Positions 1-10,803 of a DNA stretch of 64,000 nt are shown here, piece by piece (position 1 is the stretch's first letter; every line of letters begins with the position of its first letter). The notes beneath the pieces are model-generated. The model was not told where the DNA came from and ran no database searches. It saw only the letters and a list, made by a program, of their open reading frames with translations. Both the position numbers and the translations under genes were made by a program. Source of the stretch: Capsicum annuum (lineage: Eukaryota; Streptophyta; Magnoliopsida; Solanales; Solanaceae); the NCBI RefSeq assembly GCF_002878395.1, contig NC_061121.1:50624766-50688765 (forward strand), read 5' to 3'.

Positions 1-2268
1 AATCGTTTTCAACCTACCAAGTCATCAAACATAACCACATTCAACATACCAAGTCACCTTTAAAGTTCCCACACTTAATCATTTTCAATCTACCATGTCA
101 CTTTTAAAGTCCCTACACTTAAAGCATTTTCAAGTAACTAAGTCACCAACCAAACCACATTCAAAGAAAAAAATCCCATTTAAAGTCCCTACACTTAACC
201 ATTTTCAAGTAACTAAGTCACCAACCAAACCATATTGAAAAAAATCCCATTTAAAGTCCCTACACTTAACCATCTTCAAATACTAAGTCACCAACCAAAC
301 CACATTCAAAATGAAAAATTCCCCTTTAAAGTCCTTGCACTTAACTATTTTCAAGTGACTAAGTCACCAACCAAACCACATTCAAAACAAAAAAATCCCC
401 TTTAAATTCCCTACACTTAACCATTTTCAAGTAACTAAGTCACCAACCAAACCACATTCAAAACAAAAAATCCCCTTTAAAGTTCCTACACTTAACCATT
501 TTTAAGTTACTAAGTCACCAACCAAACCACATTCAAAACAAAAAAATCCCCTTTAAAGTCCCTACACTTAACTATTTTCAAGTAACTAATTAACCAAACA
601 AACCACATTCAAAACAAAAAGAATCCCCTTTAAAGTCCTTATAATTAAACATTTTCAAGTAACTAAGTCACCAAACAAACAACTTTCAAAACAACAAAAT
701 CCCCTTTAAATATACTACACTTTACCATTTTTAAGTAACTAAGTCACCAAACAAACCATATTAAAAAAAATCCCCTTTAAAGTCCCTAAACTTAACCATT
801 TTCAAGTGACTAAGCCACCAACCAAACCACATTCAAAACAAAAAAATCTCTTTTAAATTCCCTACGCTTAACCATTTTCAAGTAACTAAGTCACCAACCA
901 AATCACATTCAAAATTTAAAAAAAAAATCTCCTTTAAAGTCGCTACACTTAACCATTTTCAAGTAACTAAGTCACCAAACAAACCACATTCAAAACAAAA
1001 AAATCTCCTTTAAAGTCCCTACACTTAACCATTTTCAAGTAACTAAGTCACCAAACAAACCACATTCAAAACAGAAAAATCCTCTTTAAAGTCCCTACAT
1101 TTAACCATTTTCAAGTTACTAAGTCACCAAATAAACCACATTCAAAACAAAAAATACCCTTTAAAGTCTCTACACTTAACCATTTTTAAGTGACTAAGTC
1201 ACCAACTAAACCACATTCAAAATAAAAAAATCCTCTTTAAAATCTCTACACTTAACCATTTTCAAGTGCCTAAGTCACCAACCAAACCACATTCAAAAAT
1301 AAAAAAATCCCCTTTATAGTCCCTACACTTAACCATTTTCAAGTGACTAAGTCACTAACCAAACCACATTCAGAATAAAAAAATCCTCTTTAAAGTCCCT
1401 ACCCTTAACCATTTTTAAGTAACTAAGTCACCAACCAAACCACATTAAAAAAATCCCCCTTTAAAGTCCCTACACTTAACCATTTTTAAGTTACTAAGTC
1501 ACCAACCAAACCACATTCAAAACAAAAAAAAACCCTTTAAAGTCCCTACACTTAACCATTTTCTAGTAACTAAGTCACCAAACAAACAACATTCAAAAAA
1601 AAAATCTCCTTTAAAGTCCTTACACTTGACCATTTTCAAGTTACTAAGTCACCAATCAAACCATATTCAAAACGAAAAAATTCCCTTTAAAGTCCCTACA
1701 CTTAACCATTTTCAAGTAACTAAGTCACCAAACAAACCACATTCAAAACAAAAAATTCCCTTTAAAGTCGCTACAATTACCATTTTCAAGTCACTAAGTC
1801 ACCAGCCAAACCACATTCAAAATGAAAAATCTCCTTTAAAGTTCCTACACTTAACCATTTTCAAATAACTAAGTCACCAAACAAACCACATTCAAAATAA
1901 AAAAACCCCCTTAAAAGTCCCTACACTTAACCATTTTTAAGTAACTAAGTCACCAACCAATCCACATTCAAAACAAAAAAATCCCCTTTAAAGTCCCTAA
2001 ACCATTTTCAAGTAACTAAGTCATCAAACTAACCACATTCAAAACAAAAGATCCCCTTTAAAGTCCCTACACTTAACCATTTTCAAGTAACTAAGTCACC
2101 AACCAAGCCTCATTCAAAACAAAAAATCCCCTTTAAAGCCCCTACACTTAACCATTTTCAAGTAACTAAGTCACCAAACAAACCACATTCAAAAAAAAAT
2201 CCCCTTTAAAGTCCCTTCACTTAACCATTTTCAAGTAACTAAGTCACCCAACAAACCACATTCAAAAC
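1..2268. repeat. 75-bp tandem satellite array (about 30 units)
   Basis: A unit of roughly 71-77 bp recurs head to tail. Each copy contains the core CTACACTTAACCATTTTCAA, then a block reading AAGTCACCAA, then CCACATTCAAAA, and an A-rich stretch leading to CCCCTTTAAAGT. The core recurs near 191, 262, 337, 412, 488 and 564 and continues to about 2250, so about 30 units are visible. Copies differ by point changes and by the length of the A run. The first 115 bases are the most divergent copies, suggesting that the left edge of the array is near the window start. No gene lies in the array; short ORFs through it are by-products of the repeat. It abuts a putative splice donor on the minus strand at 2363 and so appears to lie inside an intron of the CACTA element. 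Confidence 0.93.
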
Positions 2269-2363
2269 AAGCAACAACAAGACCAATAAGATATCAACAA
2301 CAATGACCACACACGGCTTCACTACACTTCAATATGAACAATAACAAGAAGATAACAACTTAC

Positions 2364-2446
2364 CTTTGCTTGGCCTAAATTAAAGTGAAAGAGACAAGCG
2401 GTCACCGAAAAAAATAGCAAAGCAATCCTTATACCGATTTTGGAAT
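2364..2446 (-). other. Putative non-coding leader exon 2 of the CACTA element
   Basis: On the minus strand the segment is preceded by TTTTACTATTTGACAG, a good plant 3' splice site (intron side ends at 2447), and followed by AAAG/GTAAGTT, a near-consensus 5' splice site (intron begins at 2363). The 83-nt exon holds no convincing start codon context or long frame, so it would be 5' untranslated. An overlapping 70-codon minus-strand frame has no recognisable domain. Downstream the intron would enter the 75-bp satellite array. This is inferred from splice-site form only; no transcript evidence is available. Confidence 0.45.
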
Positions 2447-2849
2447 CTGTCAAATAGTAAAATTATTACAAAGAATAATCTTTCACTTAAATTATTACAA
2501 CAATATAGTAAAGGAATAGGAATAAGATTTCTCCCCATAAAAATTCGACAATTAATGAGTAAAATGGAGAAATAAGTTTCAAGACTAACCAAAATTTAGG
2601 TAATTCAAAATCAAATTAATGTAGGAACAAGCCTAAAATTAGTTAATTCAATCTCAAATTCCAAAAATTAGCTAAAACCTAGCTAAATAAAACAAATATC
2701 CAAACCCTACAACTCAAACCACAACCAATTGACGAAATTAACACTAAGATATTTTTATGTAGACCCTTAACATTTCTAGATATTAAAAAACGAGTTTGTG
2801 GATACTAAAATAAGCTAAATTTAGTTAATGAGTTGTAGTTAATTGTTAC

Positions 2850-3060
2850 CTTGCCCAAAATTGAAAGTTAAGATGGAATAGTTCCTTAGAAATTTGATTA
2901 AAGCCTAAGTGAATGCAAGGAGTTGAGTAAAAACTTCTTTTAAAGAGATAGAACAACAGAGATTGAAGGGTTTAATGATAAAGTGTGAGATTTACAGAGT
3001 TTTAGCGTTTTCTTGCTATTTTGGACTGGTGAAATGAGGGGTTTTGGGTCTGTTTTTGTG
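2850..3060 (-). other. Putative leader exon 1 of the CACTA element
   Basis: Reading the minus strand from about 3060, the sequence becomes CT-rich and leader-like and ends in GGGCAAG/GTAACAATT, a good 5' splice site with the intron starting at 2849. It lies just inside the subterminal palindromes, where a CACTA promoter is expected. The transcription start is a guess; no clear TATA box was found. Intron 1 would span 2447-2849. Confidence 0.35.
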
Positions 3061-3119
3061 TTATTATTATGTCTTATGGGTCGGGTCGGGTTATTCAAAT
3101 TTTTTTAAAAAAAATATTA

Positions 3120-3206
3120 CAAAAATCGACCACATGTGGTTGGTTTTCAAAAATAATTACAGAGTGGTCGGTTAGTTTTGAAAACCGACCACATGTGGTC
3201 AGTTTT
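3120..3206. repeat. Inner cluster of CACTA subterminal palindromes
   Basis: Two near-perfect palindromes, CGACCACATGTGGTTGG at 3127-3143 and CCGACCACATGTGGTCAG at 3185-3202, flank a half site GAGTGGTCGG at about 3164. They match the motif of the terminal cluster at 5602-5956, which ties both clusters to one element even though about 2.4 kb of AT-rich DNA and an inserted LINE separate them. Confidence 0.75.
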
Positions 3207-3693
3207 CGTAATATTTAAAAAAATATTTTTGAAATTAGACTTCAACAAAATACAATTAATAAACTAATAAATTACAAAAATAAGTTAACAAATTAAAATT
3301 ATTTTTTAACAAATTAAAATTGTAATAAATTCTATAATATTTATAACAACATTCAATTAATTTAATACAGTTCGTATATATATAAATACACAGTACAAAA
3401 ACTGTGTATGAGAACTGGACAACATCAAATTAATTTAATACAATTCATATATATATAAATCATATAAGTAGTTATTTTATCATCACATTAACACGAGTAG
3501 TATATTTCCTCAATCATATAATAATATCAATGAATTTTATAAATTACGATAAGTTTTTGGTTAATTAGCTTTTAAATACAATATTGTATATATATATATA
3601 CACCTCGTAATACTACTCTTATGTTATTACAACTTCAACAATATACGCGTGTCTACATTAACCCAAAATAGTATATCTACTTCCTCAATTATA

Positions 3694-3739
<46 letters not shown>

Positions 3740-4239
3740 ACGTATCATTTAAACTATTTTGATATATAAATTCAGTTATCTAGCTTTCGATTACTACATA
3801 CTTCACTACACGAGATATACGTATATATACATATATTCAATTGTCTATCAGCTTTCACATACATACTATAAATATCACATACACGATTTTACTACCCCAT
3901 AATAATATCCAACATATTTCACAAATACTCAGATGAATTATAGATTACATTATCTTTAGTCATTAATATACCTTCACTATATAATATTATATACTATATA
4001 TATACATACACACACATGTACATACCCTATCGACTTTATCAAATTCTAAATACGTACTATATATATATAACATACCTACACAAGTATATTATCCAATAAT
4101 ATAAGGCGATGTGTTTCTAATAAATACTCAGATAAGTGATCCATTAATTATATTTGATTAGCTTAATATGCTAGGTTTTGACTGCATCGTTCATCAATCG
4201 ATCATGACATGATATATATATATATTCATATATATGAAA
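3207..4239. other. AT-rich spacer, no gene seen
   Basis: Very AT-rich DNA between the inner palindrome cluster and the LINE fragment. It holds two diverged copies of a segment around AATTAATTTAATACA (about 3354 and 3429), a short TA run near 3586 and a longer one at 3696-3737. No coding potential or RNA gene was seen. It is probably the interior of the CACTA subterminal region, expanded by microsatellites. Confidence 0.6.
3696..3737. repeat. (AT)n microsatellite
   Basis: Uninterrupted alternating AT for about 42 bp. Confidence 0.95.
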
Positions 4240-4631
4240 TTTTGTATGGGACAGAGTGTTGGCCAGTTAAGTATCTTCACGTCCAAAAATTGAAGGTGGC
4301 GAAAATGAGAATGTTGCGTTGGATGTGTGGGCTTACTAAAGGGGACAGAGTTAGGAATGAGATTATCCAGGATAAGGAGGGAGTAGATTAGGTGGAGGAT
4401 AAGATGATGAAAGAAAGGCTGAGATGGTTTGGGCATGTGATGAGGAGGGGCACGGATACCTCGATTCGGAGGTGTGAGAGAATAGCGTTGGATAGATTCA
4501 GGAGGAGAAGAGAAAGGCTGAAGAAATACTGGAGAGAGGTGATTAGACATGACATGGATCACCTTCATCTTACTGAGGACATGACCATAGATAAAAAGGT
4601 GTGGAGGTCTAGGATTAAGGTAGAAGGCTAG
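4240..4631 (+). pseudogene. RTE LINE reverse transcriptase C-terminus, one in-frame stop
   Basis: A single reading frame from about 4242 to the stop at 4629-4631, broken only by TAG at 4389-4391. Residues LYGTECWPVK, LRWMCG and [10 protein letters not shown] are the diagnostic conserved blocks after the catalytic domain in plant RTE elements. The catalytic YADD region lies upstream and is absent, so the fragment cannot be enzymatically active. Having only one stop in about 130 codons, it is less decayed than the gypsy and L1 remnants around it, in line with a later insertion into the CACTA element. Confidence 0.85.
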
Positions 4632-5025
4632 TGTTAGTGTGTAGGTTATAGCTAGCAGTCAGGAGAGTTCTGGTGTAGCCGGATTTAGTAATCATCGGAC
4701 AATGTACATAGGTGTCTTTGGTATGTGAGTGTATGTCACTACTAGGTGGGTGCCCTATTTTCTATTGCTTAGTTCCTATTTTCTTATTTCGTGTTGCTCT
4801 TATTTCCCATATTTCATATTTCTGTGATTTTATTCTATTATTTCCTATTTTTTTATTTCGGTTATGTCATCCATTCCCTTGTTTATTATTCTTTATCTTG
4901 AGCCAGAGGTCTATCAGAAATAATCTCTCTACTTCTTCGGAGGTAGCGGTATGGACTGCGTACATCTTACCCTCCCCAGACCACACACTGTGGGAATACA
5001 CTGGGTTTGTTGTTGTTGTTGTTGT
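4240..5025 (+). mobile_element. RTE-clade LINE, 5'-truncated, with TTG-repeat tail
   Basis: The left part encodes the C-terminal end of an RTE-type reverse transcriptase; the right part is a 3' untranslated region ending in the conserved block GTACATCTTACCCTCCCCAG (about 4960) and a TTG repeat tail at about 5008-5025. Plant RTE elements end in such short repeats, not poly(A). The copy lacks endonuclease and most of the reverse transcriptase, the usual result of 5' truncation at insertion. AT-repeat flanks make the target duplication unreadable. It sits inside the CACTA subterminal region and is therefore younger than that element. Confidence 0.85.
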
Positions 5026-5178
5026 ATATATACGAACTCTTGAATGCGTATATATATATCACATCCACAAGTATATTACCTTATAATAGAACACGTTCAT
5101 TATATTCTAATGAATTATCGGTTATATATTACATTCTTATGACAAAAATAGTAACAATATCATTATCTCAATGGTATG

Positions 5179-5184
<6 letters not shown>

Positions 5185-5240
<56 letters not shown>
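5185..5240. repeat. (AT)n microsatellite
   Basis: About 56 bp of perfect AT repeat in the AT-rich spacer between the LINE and the CACTA terminus. Confidence 0.95.
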
Positions 5241-5243
<3 letters not shown>

Positions 5244-5449
5244 ACGTCATTTAAAGTATATACGAAGAAAAATATTTATTTTCTATATTGAAACATAAGT
5301 AAAAGATAAAGATTATGTTTAACGTAATTTATTTATTTTGTTTGATATATTTTTTAGTGTAATTTTATCACAATATTTAAGAATGATTGATTTTTATTAT
5401 TATTATACTGGTTATCGACTACGTGTGATCAGTGTAATTTCAAAAATTA

Positions 5450-5455
<6 letters not shown>

Positions 5456-5488
<33 letters not shown>
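5456..5488. repeat. (TA)n microsatellite
   Basis: About 33 bp of perfect TA repeat just before the subterminal palindrome cluster. Confidence 0.93.
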
Positions 5489-5490
<2 letters not shown>

Positions 5491-5599
5491 CATTACATAT
5501 ATAATTATTTTTAATGAAACTAATATATATATTTGATTACAAATATATAATTATTAGTTACTAAAAATTATTTACTTTTAAATTTTTTTTAGTTCAAAA

Positions 5600-5958
5600 A
5601 TCGACCACTAGTGGTCCGTTTTTTTAAATTATTTTTTTATTTTAATTAAAAAATCGACCAATTTTCTTTTTTAAAAAAATTAAAACCTACCACTAGTGGT
5701 CGGTTTTTTTAAAAATAAATTTAAAAATATTTTTTAATTATATTTTTTAAAAAAAACTACCACTAGTGGTCGATTTTGTTTTTTTTTTTTAATTTTTATT
5801 TTTAAAATAAATAAGTATTAATATAAAAATTATTGAAATAATTATTTTGATTTTTTAAAATATAAAAGCGACCACATGGGGTCGCTTTTTTTAAGAAAAA
5901 AATTAAAAAACCGACAACTTGTGGTCGGTTTTTTCCGACCACAATGTGTGGTCGATTT
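5600..5958. repeat. Terminal cluster of CACTA subterminal palindromes
   Basis: At least six imperfect palindromes on the GACCAC/GTGGTC theme lie at 5602-5618, 5687-5703, 5757-5772, 5868-5885, 5911-5928 and 5935-5956, separated by T- or A-rich spacers. The central spacer bases change in blocks: CTAG in the first three, ATGG, ACTT, then ACAATGTG near the tip. Density rises toward the terminus. In CACTA elements these are transposase binding sites; here that role is inferred from position and symmetry. Confidence 0.85.
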
Positions 5959-5960
5959 TT

Positions 5961-5978
5961 CAGTTTTTTTTTGTAGTG
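5961..5978 (-). repeat. CACTA terminal inverted repeat
   Basis: Minus-strand CACTACAAAAAAAAACTG. The first six bases are the hallmark of the superfamily. Homology to a gypsy LTR starts immediately outside. Confidence 0.85.
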
Positions 5979-7550
5979 AACCGACATAAACCATGTGAGC
6001 TACATGGAGTCCAACGTCTTGAGAACCTAAGGAAGAAACCTCACGTTGGGGAGAGGTGTCATACTTTTGCCAGCAGTATAACCTAATCCAGGTGATCGAT
6101 CACAAGCTAAATCTGTCATCCATATAAAAATGGGAAAATATGATAATCTATACCTACGTTGGCTACGTAGTTCTGTGGATGATAGGACACGCTAATCACA
6201 CACTTCCTGCTTGGTGCTAAATACTACTCCCTCTTAAAATATACATGCTCAAAACATTGGAAATCCATTTTTTTTAAAACTAGCATAAAGGTTCATATGA
6301 AAAATCAAATTATGCATTTATATGAGTAAATCTATAAATAAAGCTAATCTGAGTTCTGTAAACTATAATAATCTGTAAAGTAGATTCCAAAGCTAAACCA
6401 GTGATCGAAAGATTAAAGCTTTACTGAAAAACTATAAATAATCTACTCATAAGATGCTTAAAGCATCATCTTTCTTAAAAACATAAAATCAATCTTGGGA
6501 AAATAATTCATGCTTGAATCTCATGTTAAACATCATAATATTCATGCTTGGTAATGAAAACATTCATAACTCAACTTAAAATCTGGAAATTTCAGCAATA
6601 TGTATGAAAATATGAACATAATCATGTAATTCAACTTCTAAATCATTGGAAATCTCATAAGCTTGTAAACAACATTAATGGGTATAAACCCTAACTTCAA
6701 TTTTATGGAAACTCATATAAAATTCAGTAAATTCATAATTAAAATAAGTTTTGGTCAAAAGGATGAAAGGAGTATACTTGTTCATAACCCCACATACCTT
6801 AATTGGTGATCTTTTATGAAAAACTTGAATCTTGGATTCCTATTAATGCTTTGATGATAAATTCTTAGAGCCCTTGTGTTAGGAATCCTCAATCTTGAAT
6901 TTCTTTGGAGAAATAAATGGAGGAATTTGAATTCCCTAGGGAGAAAGTTTGATGAACTAGAGTTTTTATTGAGAGAGATTTGACGAAAAGTGGATGTAAA
7001 GTGCTTCAAAGGGGTTTAATTCACTGTTTAAGACGGATTGGGGGCTGGGAGAATAACCAAAGTACCCCTATTTAATTATTAAAAGGACTGAATAACGCAT
7101 ATTTTTTCAAACTGGGTGGCCACCGCGATGCGCCACTATCGTCGTGGCTCACTGGATATTAACAAATAAAAACTGGGCAGACTCCGCAGCGCGGAGCCAT
7201 TACGGTGTCCCTTTGGAATGCCATTTTGGCAAATGGCGCAACGCGTCATTATCGCGCTGGACCTCTACAAATTGACGAATGGGAAATTGACCCTCTCCGT
7301 GATGCGCCAATGTCACCGAGGGCCACTGGAAATTGACAATCGTCATTTAAACCCTCTATGCGACGCGCTAGTGACCGAAATGATGGTGTTTTGCAATTGG
7401 AACTTAAAATAGCCATAACTTCTTACCCGATTATGGGATTTGAGCGAATCTTATATCTTTGGAAAGCTTATTAAATTTTTTACACAATGGGAGGTCTAAT
7501 CCTTGACATTATTGGGACGAATTTAATCTAGAAATGTTTAGGGTATTATA
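5979..7550 (-). repeat. 3' LTR of gypsy E (cut by CACTA)
   Basis: In element orientation the LTR starts at 7550 with TATAATACCC, a decayed TGTAACACCC. Bases 6412-7550 match 13220-14426 closely. The segment 5979-6411 has no counterpart in the 5' LTR of E but matches LTR F in layout (the ACTACTCC block at 6226 versus about 15087), showing that the 5' LTR has an internal deletion. A putative leader splice donor AAG/GTATGTGG is seen on the minus strand at about 6791-6801. The CpG-rich U3 stretch at 7110-7390 repeats GCGATGCGCC-like words. Confidence 0.82.
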
Positions 7551-7565
7551 ATATCTCCCCCTTGG
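7551..7565 (-). other. Polypurine tract of gypsy E
   Basis: Minus-strand CCAAGGGGGAGATAT directly before the 3' LTR start at 7550. It primes plus-strand DNA synthesis in LTR retrotransposons and fixes the LTR boundary. Confidence 0.75.
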
Positions 7566-7821
7566 GAATATTCGTCCTCGGATGTGGCTGGTTAAGTTGA
7601 GAATATTGGGGAAATCTGGGGCTATAAGTTATCATGCACAACTGAATTAACTAAATGACTGATTCTCAACATAATGAGCTTACTAAACTGATCTATAAGT
7701 GCATGAGTTCACACAAAAATAGCTATATAGCTGAATATGAGATTAGAAAATAACTGAATTAAGGAAGATTATTACCTTCGTCTAAATTTGAGTTTGCGGA
7801 GAAGAGGTGAGGATACTTGGC

Positions 7822-9090
7822 TCACATATCTACTTCTGTTTCCCGAGTAGCGCCCTCAACTGACTGATTCTGCCAAAGACCTTTGACCAAAGAAACTTCT
7901 TTGTTCCTTAGTCTACGGATCTGATGATCTAAAATCTCAACCGGAGTCTCTTCGTATGAGAGGATGTTATGGATATCTGAGCTTTCTAAAGAAACTACAA
8001 TGGTGAATTCACCGATGCACTTCTTAAGCATAGAGACGTGAAATAAAAGATGAATGGCGTACAAGTTTGCGGGCAAATCAAACTCATAAGCCACTTTCCC
8101 AACACGACTTAGAATTCTATAAGGGCCAACATACCGGGGACTAAGCTTCCCCTTCTCGCCAAATCTCTCCACCCCTTTCATGGGTGAAATCTTCAGATAC
8201 ACTAAATCACCAAAATCAAACTCGAGGTCCCTTTTTCTCACATCTTCATATGATTTCTGATGACTCTGGGCTATTTTTAATCTTTCTCTAATCAACTTAA
8301 TTTTCTCCACAACTTCAAATACTGCATCAGGTCCAAGCAAAGCGACCTCACCTACTTCAAACCAACTTGTGGATGATCTATATCTCCTCCCGTAAATAGC
8401 CTTAAACAGGGCCATCTGAATGCTAGAATAGTAACTGTTATTATAAGCGAACTCAATCAACGACAACTGCTCATCCCAACTACATTTGAAATCAAGAGCA
8501 CCTGCCCTCAACATGTCTCCTAGAGTTTGGATGGTCCTCTCTGCTTGACCATCTATTTGAGAGTGAAAAGCTAAACTAAGATGGACTTGGGTACCAAGAC
8601 CCTTCTGAAAGGCTCTCCAAAATTATGAAGTAAATTGAGTACCCCTGTCTGAGATGATAGCCAAGGGAACTCCATGCAATCTGACCAACTCTCTGACGTA
8701 CAACTTAGCATAATCTTCCGTTGTATAGGATATGTGAACTGGTAAAAAATGGGTTGATTTAGTCAGCCTGTCTATAATAAACCAAATCGAATCATGCTGA
8801 CGACATGAATGGGGTAAACTAGACACAAAATCCATATTCACTTCTTCCCACTTCCAAGTAGGGATACCAAACTCTTACAATGTACCACCAGGTCTTTGGT
8901 GTTCTACCTTAACCTGTTGACAAGTTGCATATTTAGCTATGAACTCTGTAATATCTCTCTTCACACCATTCCACCAATAGATTTCCCGCAAGTCGTGGTA
9001 CATCTTGGTAGCACCTGGATGAATAGAATAATGTGTACGATGAGCTTCAACCATAATCCACTGTCTCAACTCATCAAACATAGCACACAC
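7822..9090 (-). pseudogene. Gypsy E integrase and chromodomain-like tail
   Basis: Three minus-strand blocks: 8875-9090 is the zinc-binding N-terminus with HPGATKMYHD and CQQVK, but the first cysteine of the CxxC pair is replaced by tyrosine (KYATC). 8623-8841 is the catalytic core with MDF and an intact SDRGTQF block. 7822-8514 is the rest of the core (EFAYNNSY), the GPY/F module ([12 protein letters not shown]) and a chromodomain-like end ([17 protein letters not shown]) at about 7840-7960. A chromodomain after integrase defines chromoviruses and is thought to guide insertion into heterochromatin. Stops separate the blocks between 8515 and 8622 and near 8870. This is the best-preserved integrase of the three Del/Tekay copies in the window. 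Confidence 0.85.
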
Positions 9091-9414
9091 AATCTACTCT
9101 GGTATCTCAACACGACATCTCCCCCTTAGGAGAAAACCTCTATCCTTTGGTCTCTCACTGACTCTTTTAGTTTTACCAAACTAGAATCCATATTTTTCTT
9201 CCCCTTAACATCCGAAACTAGGAAAGATTTGGAACTACTCTGAACCCAAGCATTCCCTTCAGCTGAATCAACTAACCTAACACCCAATCTATCCAAACGA
9301 TGAACTTCTCGCGCTAGGTTTTCTTATTATTATCCACATGGGTACCCATAGACTATCCACTACATTAGCCTTTCCAGGATGATATAACATGCTCATGACA
9401 TAATCCTTCAACAA

Positions 9415-9828
9415 TTAGAACCATCTCCTCTGACAAAGATTCAACTCTCTCTGGGTAAACACATACTGCAAACTCTTGTGGTCCGTGAACACATCAATAT
9501 ATACACCATTTAGATAGTGTCTCCAGATTTTCAATGCAAATTCCATAATAGCTAATTCAACATCATGGGTTAGGTAATTCTTTTCATGAGGCTTAAGTTG
9601 TCTAGAGGCATAGGCTATGACCTTACCTCTCTGTATCAGTACATAACCCAAACCAACTCTAGAGCCATCACAATACACCATAAAACCATCTGTACTATCA
9701 GGTAATGCTAAGATTGGGGTTGTAGTGAGTCGAATCTTCAACTCCTGAAAACTCTTCTCAAAGGAATCTGACCACTGTAACTTAACTTTCTTTTGGGTCA
9801 ATCTAGACATAGGGGATACAATAGACAA
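9415..9828 (-). pseudogene. Gypsy E RNase H domain
   Basis: An uninterrupted 137-codon frame. It has [14 protein letters not shown] (first catalytic aspartate), [20 protein letters not shown] (glutamate-bearing block; the usual DLEL is changed to DVEL) and [14 protein letters not shown]. This is the RNase H that removes template RNA during reverse transcription. It follows the reverse transcriptase after a stretch with several stops (about 9830-10080). Confidence 0.85.
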
Positions 9829-9839
9829 GAACCCTCAAC

Positions 9840-10669
9840 AAAATATCTTTAATAACCAGCTAGACCCAAGAAACTTCTAATGTCTGACAAAGAGATAGGT
9901 CTAGGCTAATTTCTTACGGCTTATGTCTTTTGGGGATCAACTCTAATACCATCGGTGGAAATAATATGACCTAGAAAGGCTACTAATCTTAGCCAGAATT
10001 CACACTTGCTGAATTTAGCGAACAATTAATGATCTCTAAGACTTTATAAGACAATTCTAAGATGATCTACATTGTCATCCTCACTACGGGAGTATACAAG
10101 GATATCATCTATGAATACTATGACAAACATGTCTAGATACTATTTGAACACTCGGTTTATGAGGTCCATAAAAACTGTTAGAGCATTTGTTAGACCGAAG
10201 GACATGACTAGAAACTCAAAACAACCAGAACGGGTTCTAAAGGCTGTCTTTGGAATGTCACACTCCCTTACTTTAAGCTGATGATAGCAGGATCTAAGGT
10301 CTATCTTTGAGAAATAAATTGCACCTTGGAGTTGGTCAAACAAGTCATCAATTCTAGGAATAGGGATTTGTTCTTGATTGTGACCTTATTTAGCTGATGA
10401 TAGTCAATGCACATTCGCAAAGAACTATCTTTCTTTTGCACAAATAGGATAAGAGGGGTCCATAGAGAAACACTAGGCCTTATGAAACCTTTATCTAAAA
10501 GATCTTTAAGTTGCTCTTTCAACTCCTTAAGATCTATTGGAGCCATATGATATAGAGGGATAAAAATAGGCTGAGTATCTAGGAGAAGGACAATACCAAA
10601 TTTTATTTCCCTATTGAGAGGTACCCTTGGAAGATCTTCTGGAAAAACTTTAGGAAATTCACTGACCAC
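9840..10669 (-). pseudogene. Gypsy E reverse transcriptase
   Basis: Frames at 10301-10669 and 10140-10343 and a downstream broken part give the reverse transcriptase in order. Blocks seen are GFIRPSVS, the fingers motif [40 protein letters not shown] and the catalytic FIDD at 10104-10115, with both aspartates intact. Stops occur before and after the catalytic box, and a frameshift falls at about 10301-10343. It belongs to the gag-pol polyprotein. The family assignment is firm; activity is excluded by the stops. Confidence 0.87.
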
Positions 10670-10803
10670 TCGAACAGACTAAAGTGTTGGAGTCTCAGAC
10701 ATAGTGTCTTTGACTCGAACTAGTTGGTAAATGCAACCTTCGGATATCAACTTTCTGGCTTAAGATAAGATATTAAATGACTCTTGGGAGACACTGAATT
10801 ACC

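Larger units (their letters stand above)
1..5978 (-). mobile_element. CACTA (En/Spm-like) DNA transposon, 5' part, truncated by window edge
   Basis: The right terminus at 5978 reads CACTACAAAAAAAAACTG on the minus strand, the classical CACTA terminal inverted repeat. Inside it lies a subterminal zone of short palindromes built on GACCAC and GTGGTC (5602-5956, again 3127-3202), the expected arrangement for transposase binding sites in this superfamily. Further in, the minus strand carries a plausible non-coding leader with two splice junctions. The transposase genes and the other terminus are not in the window. The element interrupts the LTR of gypsy element E, which resumes at 5979; the 3-bp duplication would be AAC at 5979-5981, but its partner is out of view. 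The left extent and the inclusion of the satellite array are inferred. An RTE LINE fragment is inserted at about 4240-5025. Confidence 0.72.

Noticed and set aside
1626..1868. 80-codon + strand frame in the satellite array
   Set aside because: It translates the tandem repeat; the same peptide words recur every 25 codons. No start context or domain.
2380..2592. 70-codon minus-strand frame
   Set aside because: It runs across a good 3' splice site at 2447 and shows no domain; it is more likely leader/intron sequence of the CACTA element.
4194..4568. 124-codon minus-strand frame opposite the RTE LINE
   Set aside because: Antisense shadow of the reverse transcriptase remnant.
4712..5291. Two + strand frames over the LINE 3' end and the AT repeat
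   Set aside because: They cover the non-coding LINE tail and microsatellite (runs of IY), so they are not genes.
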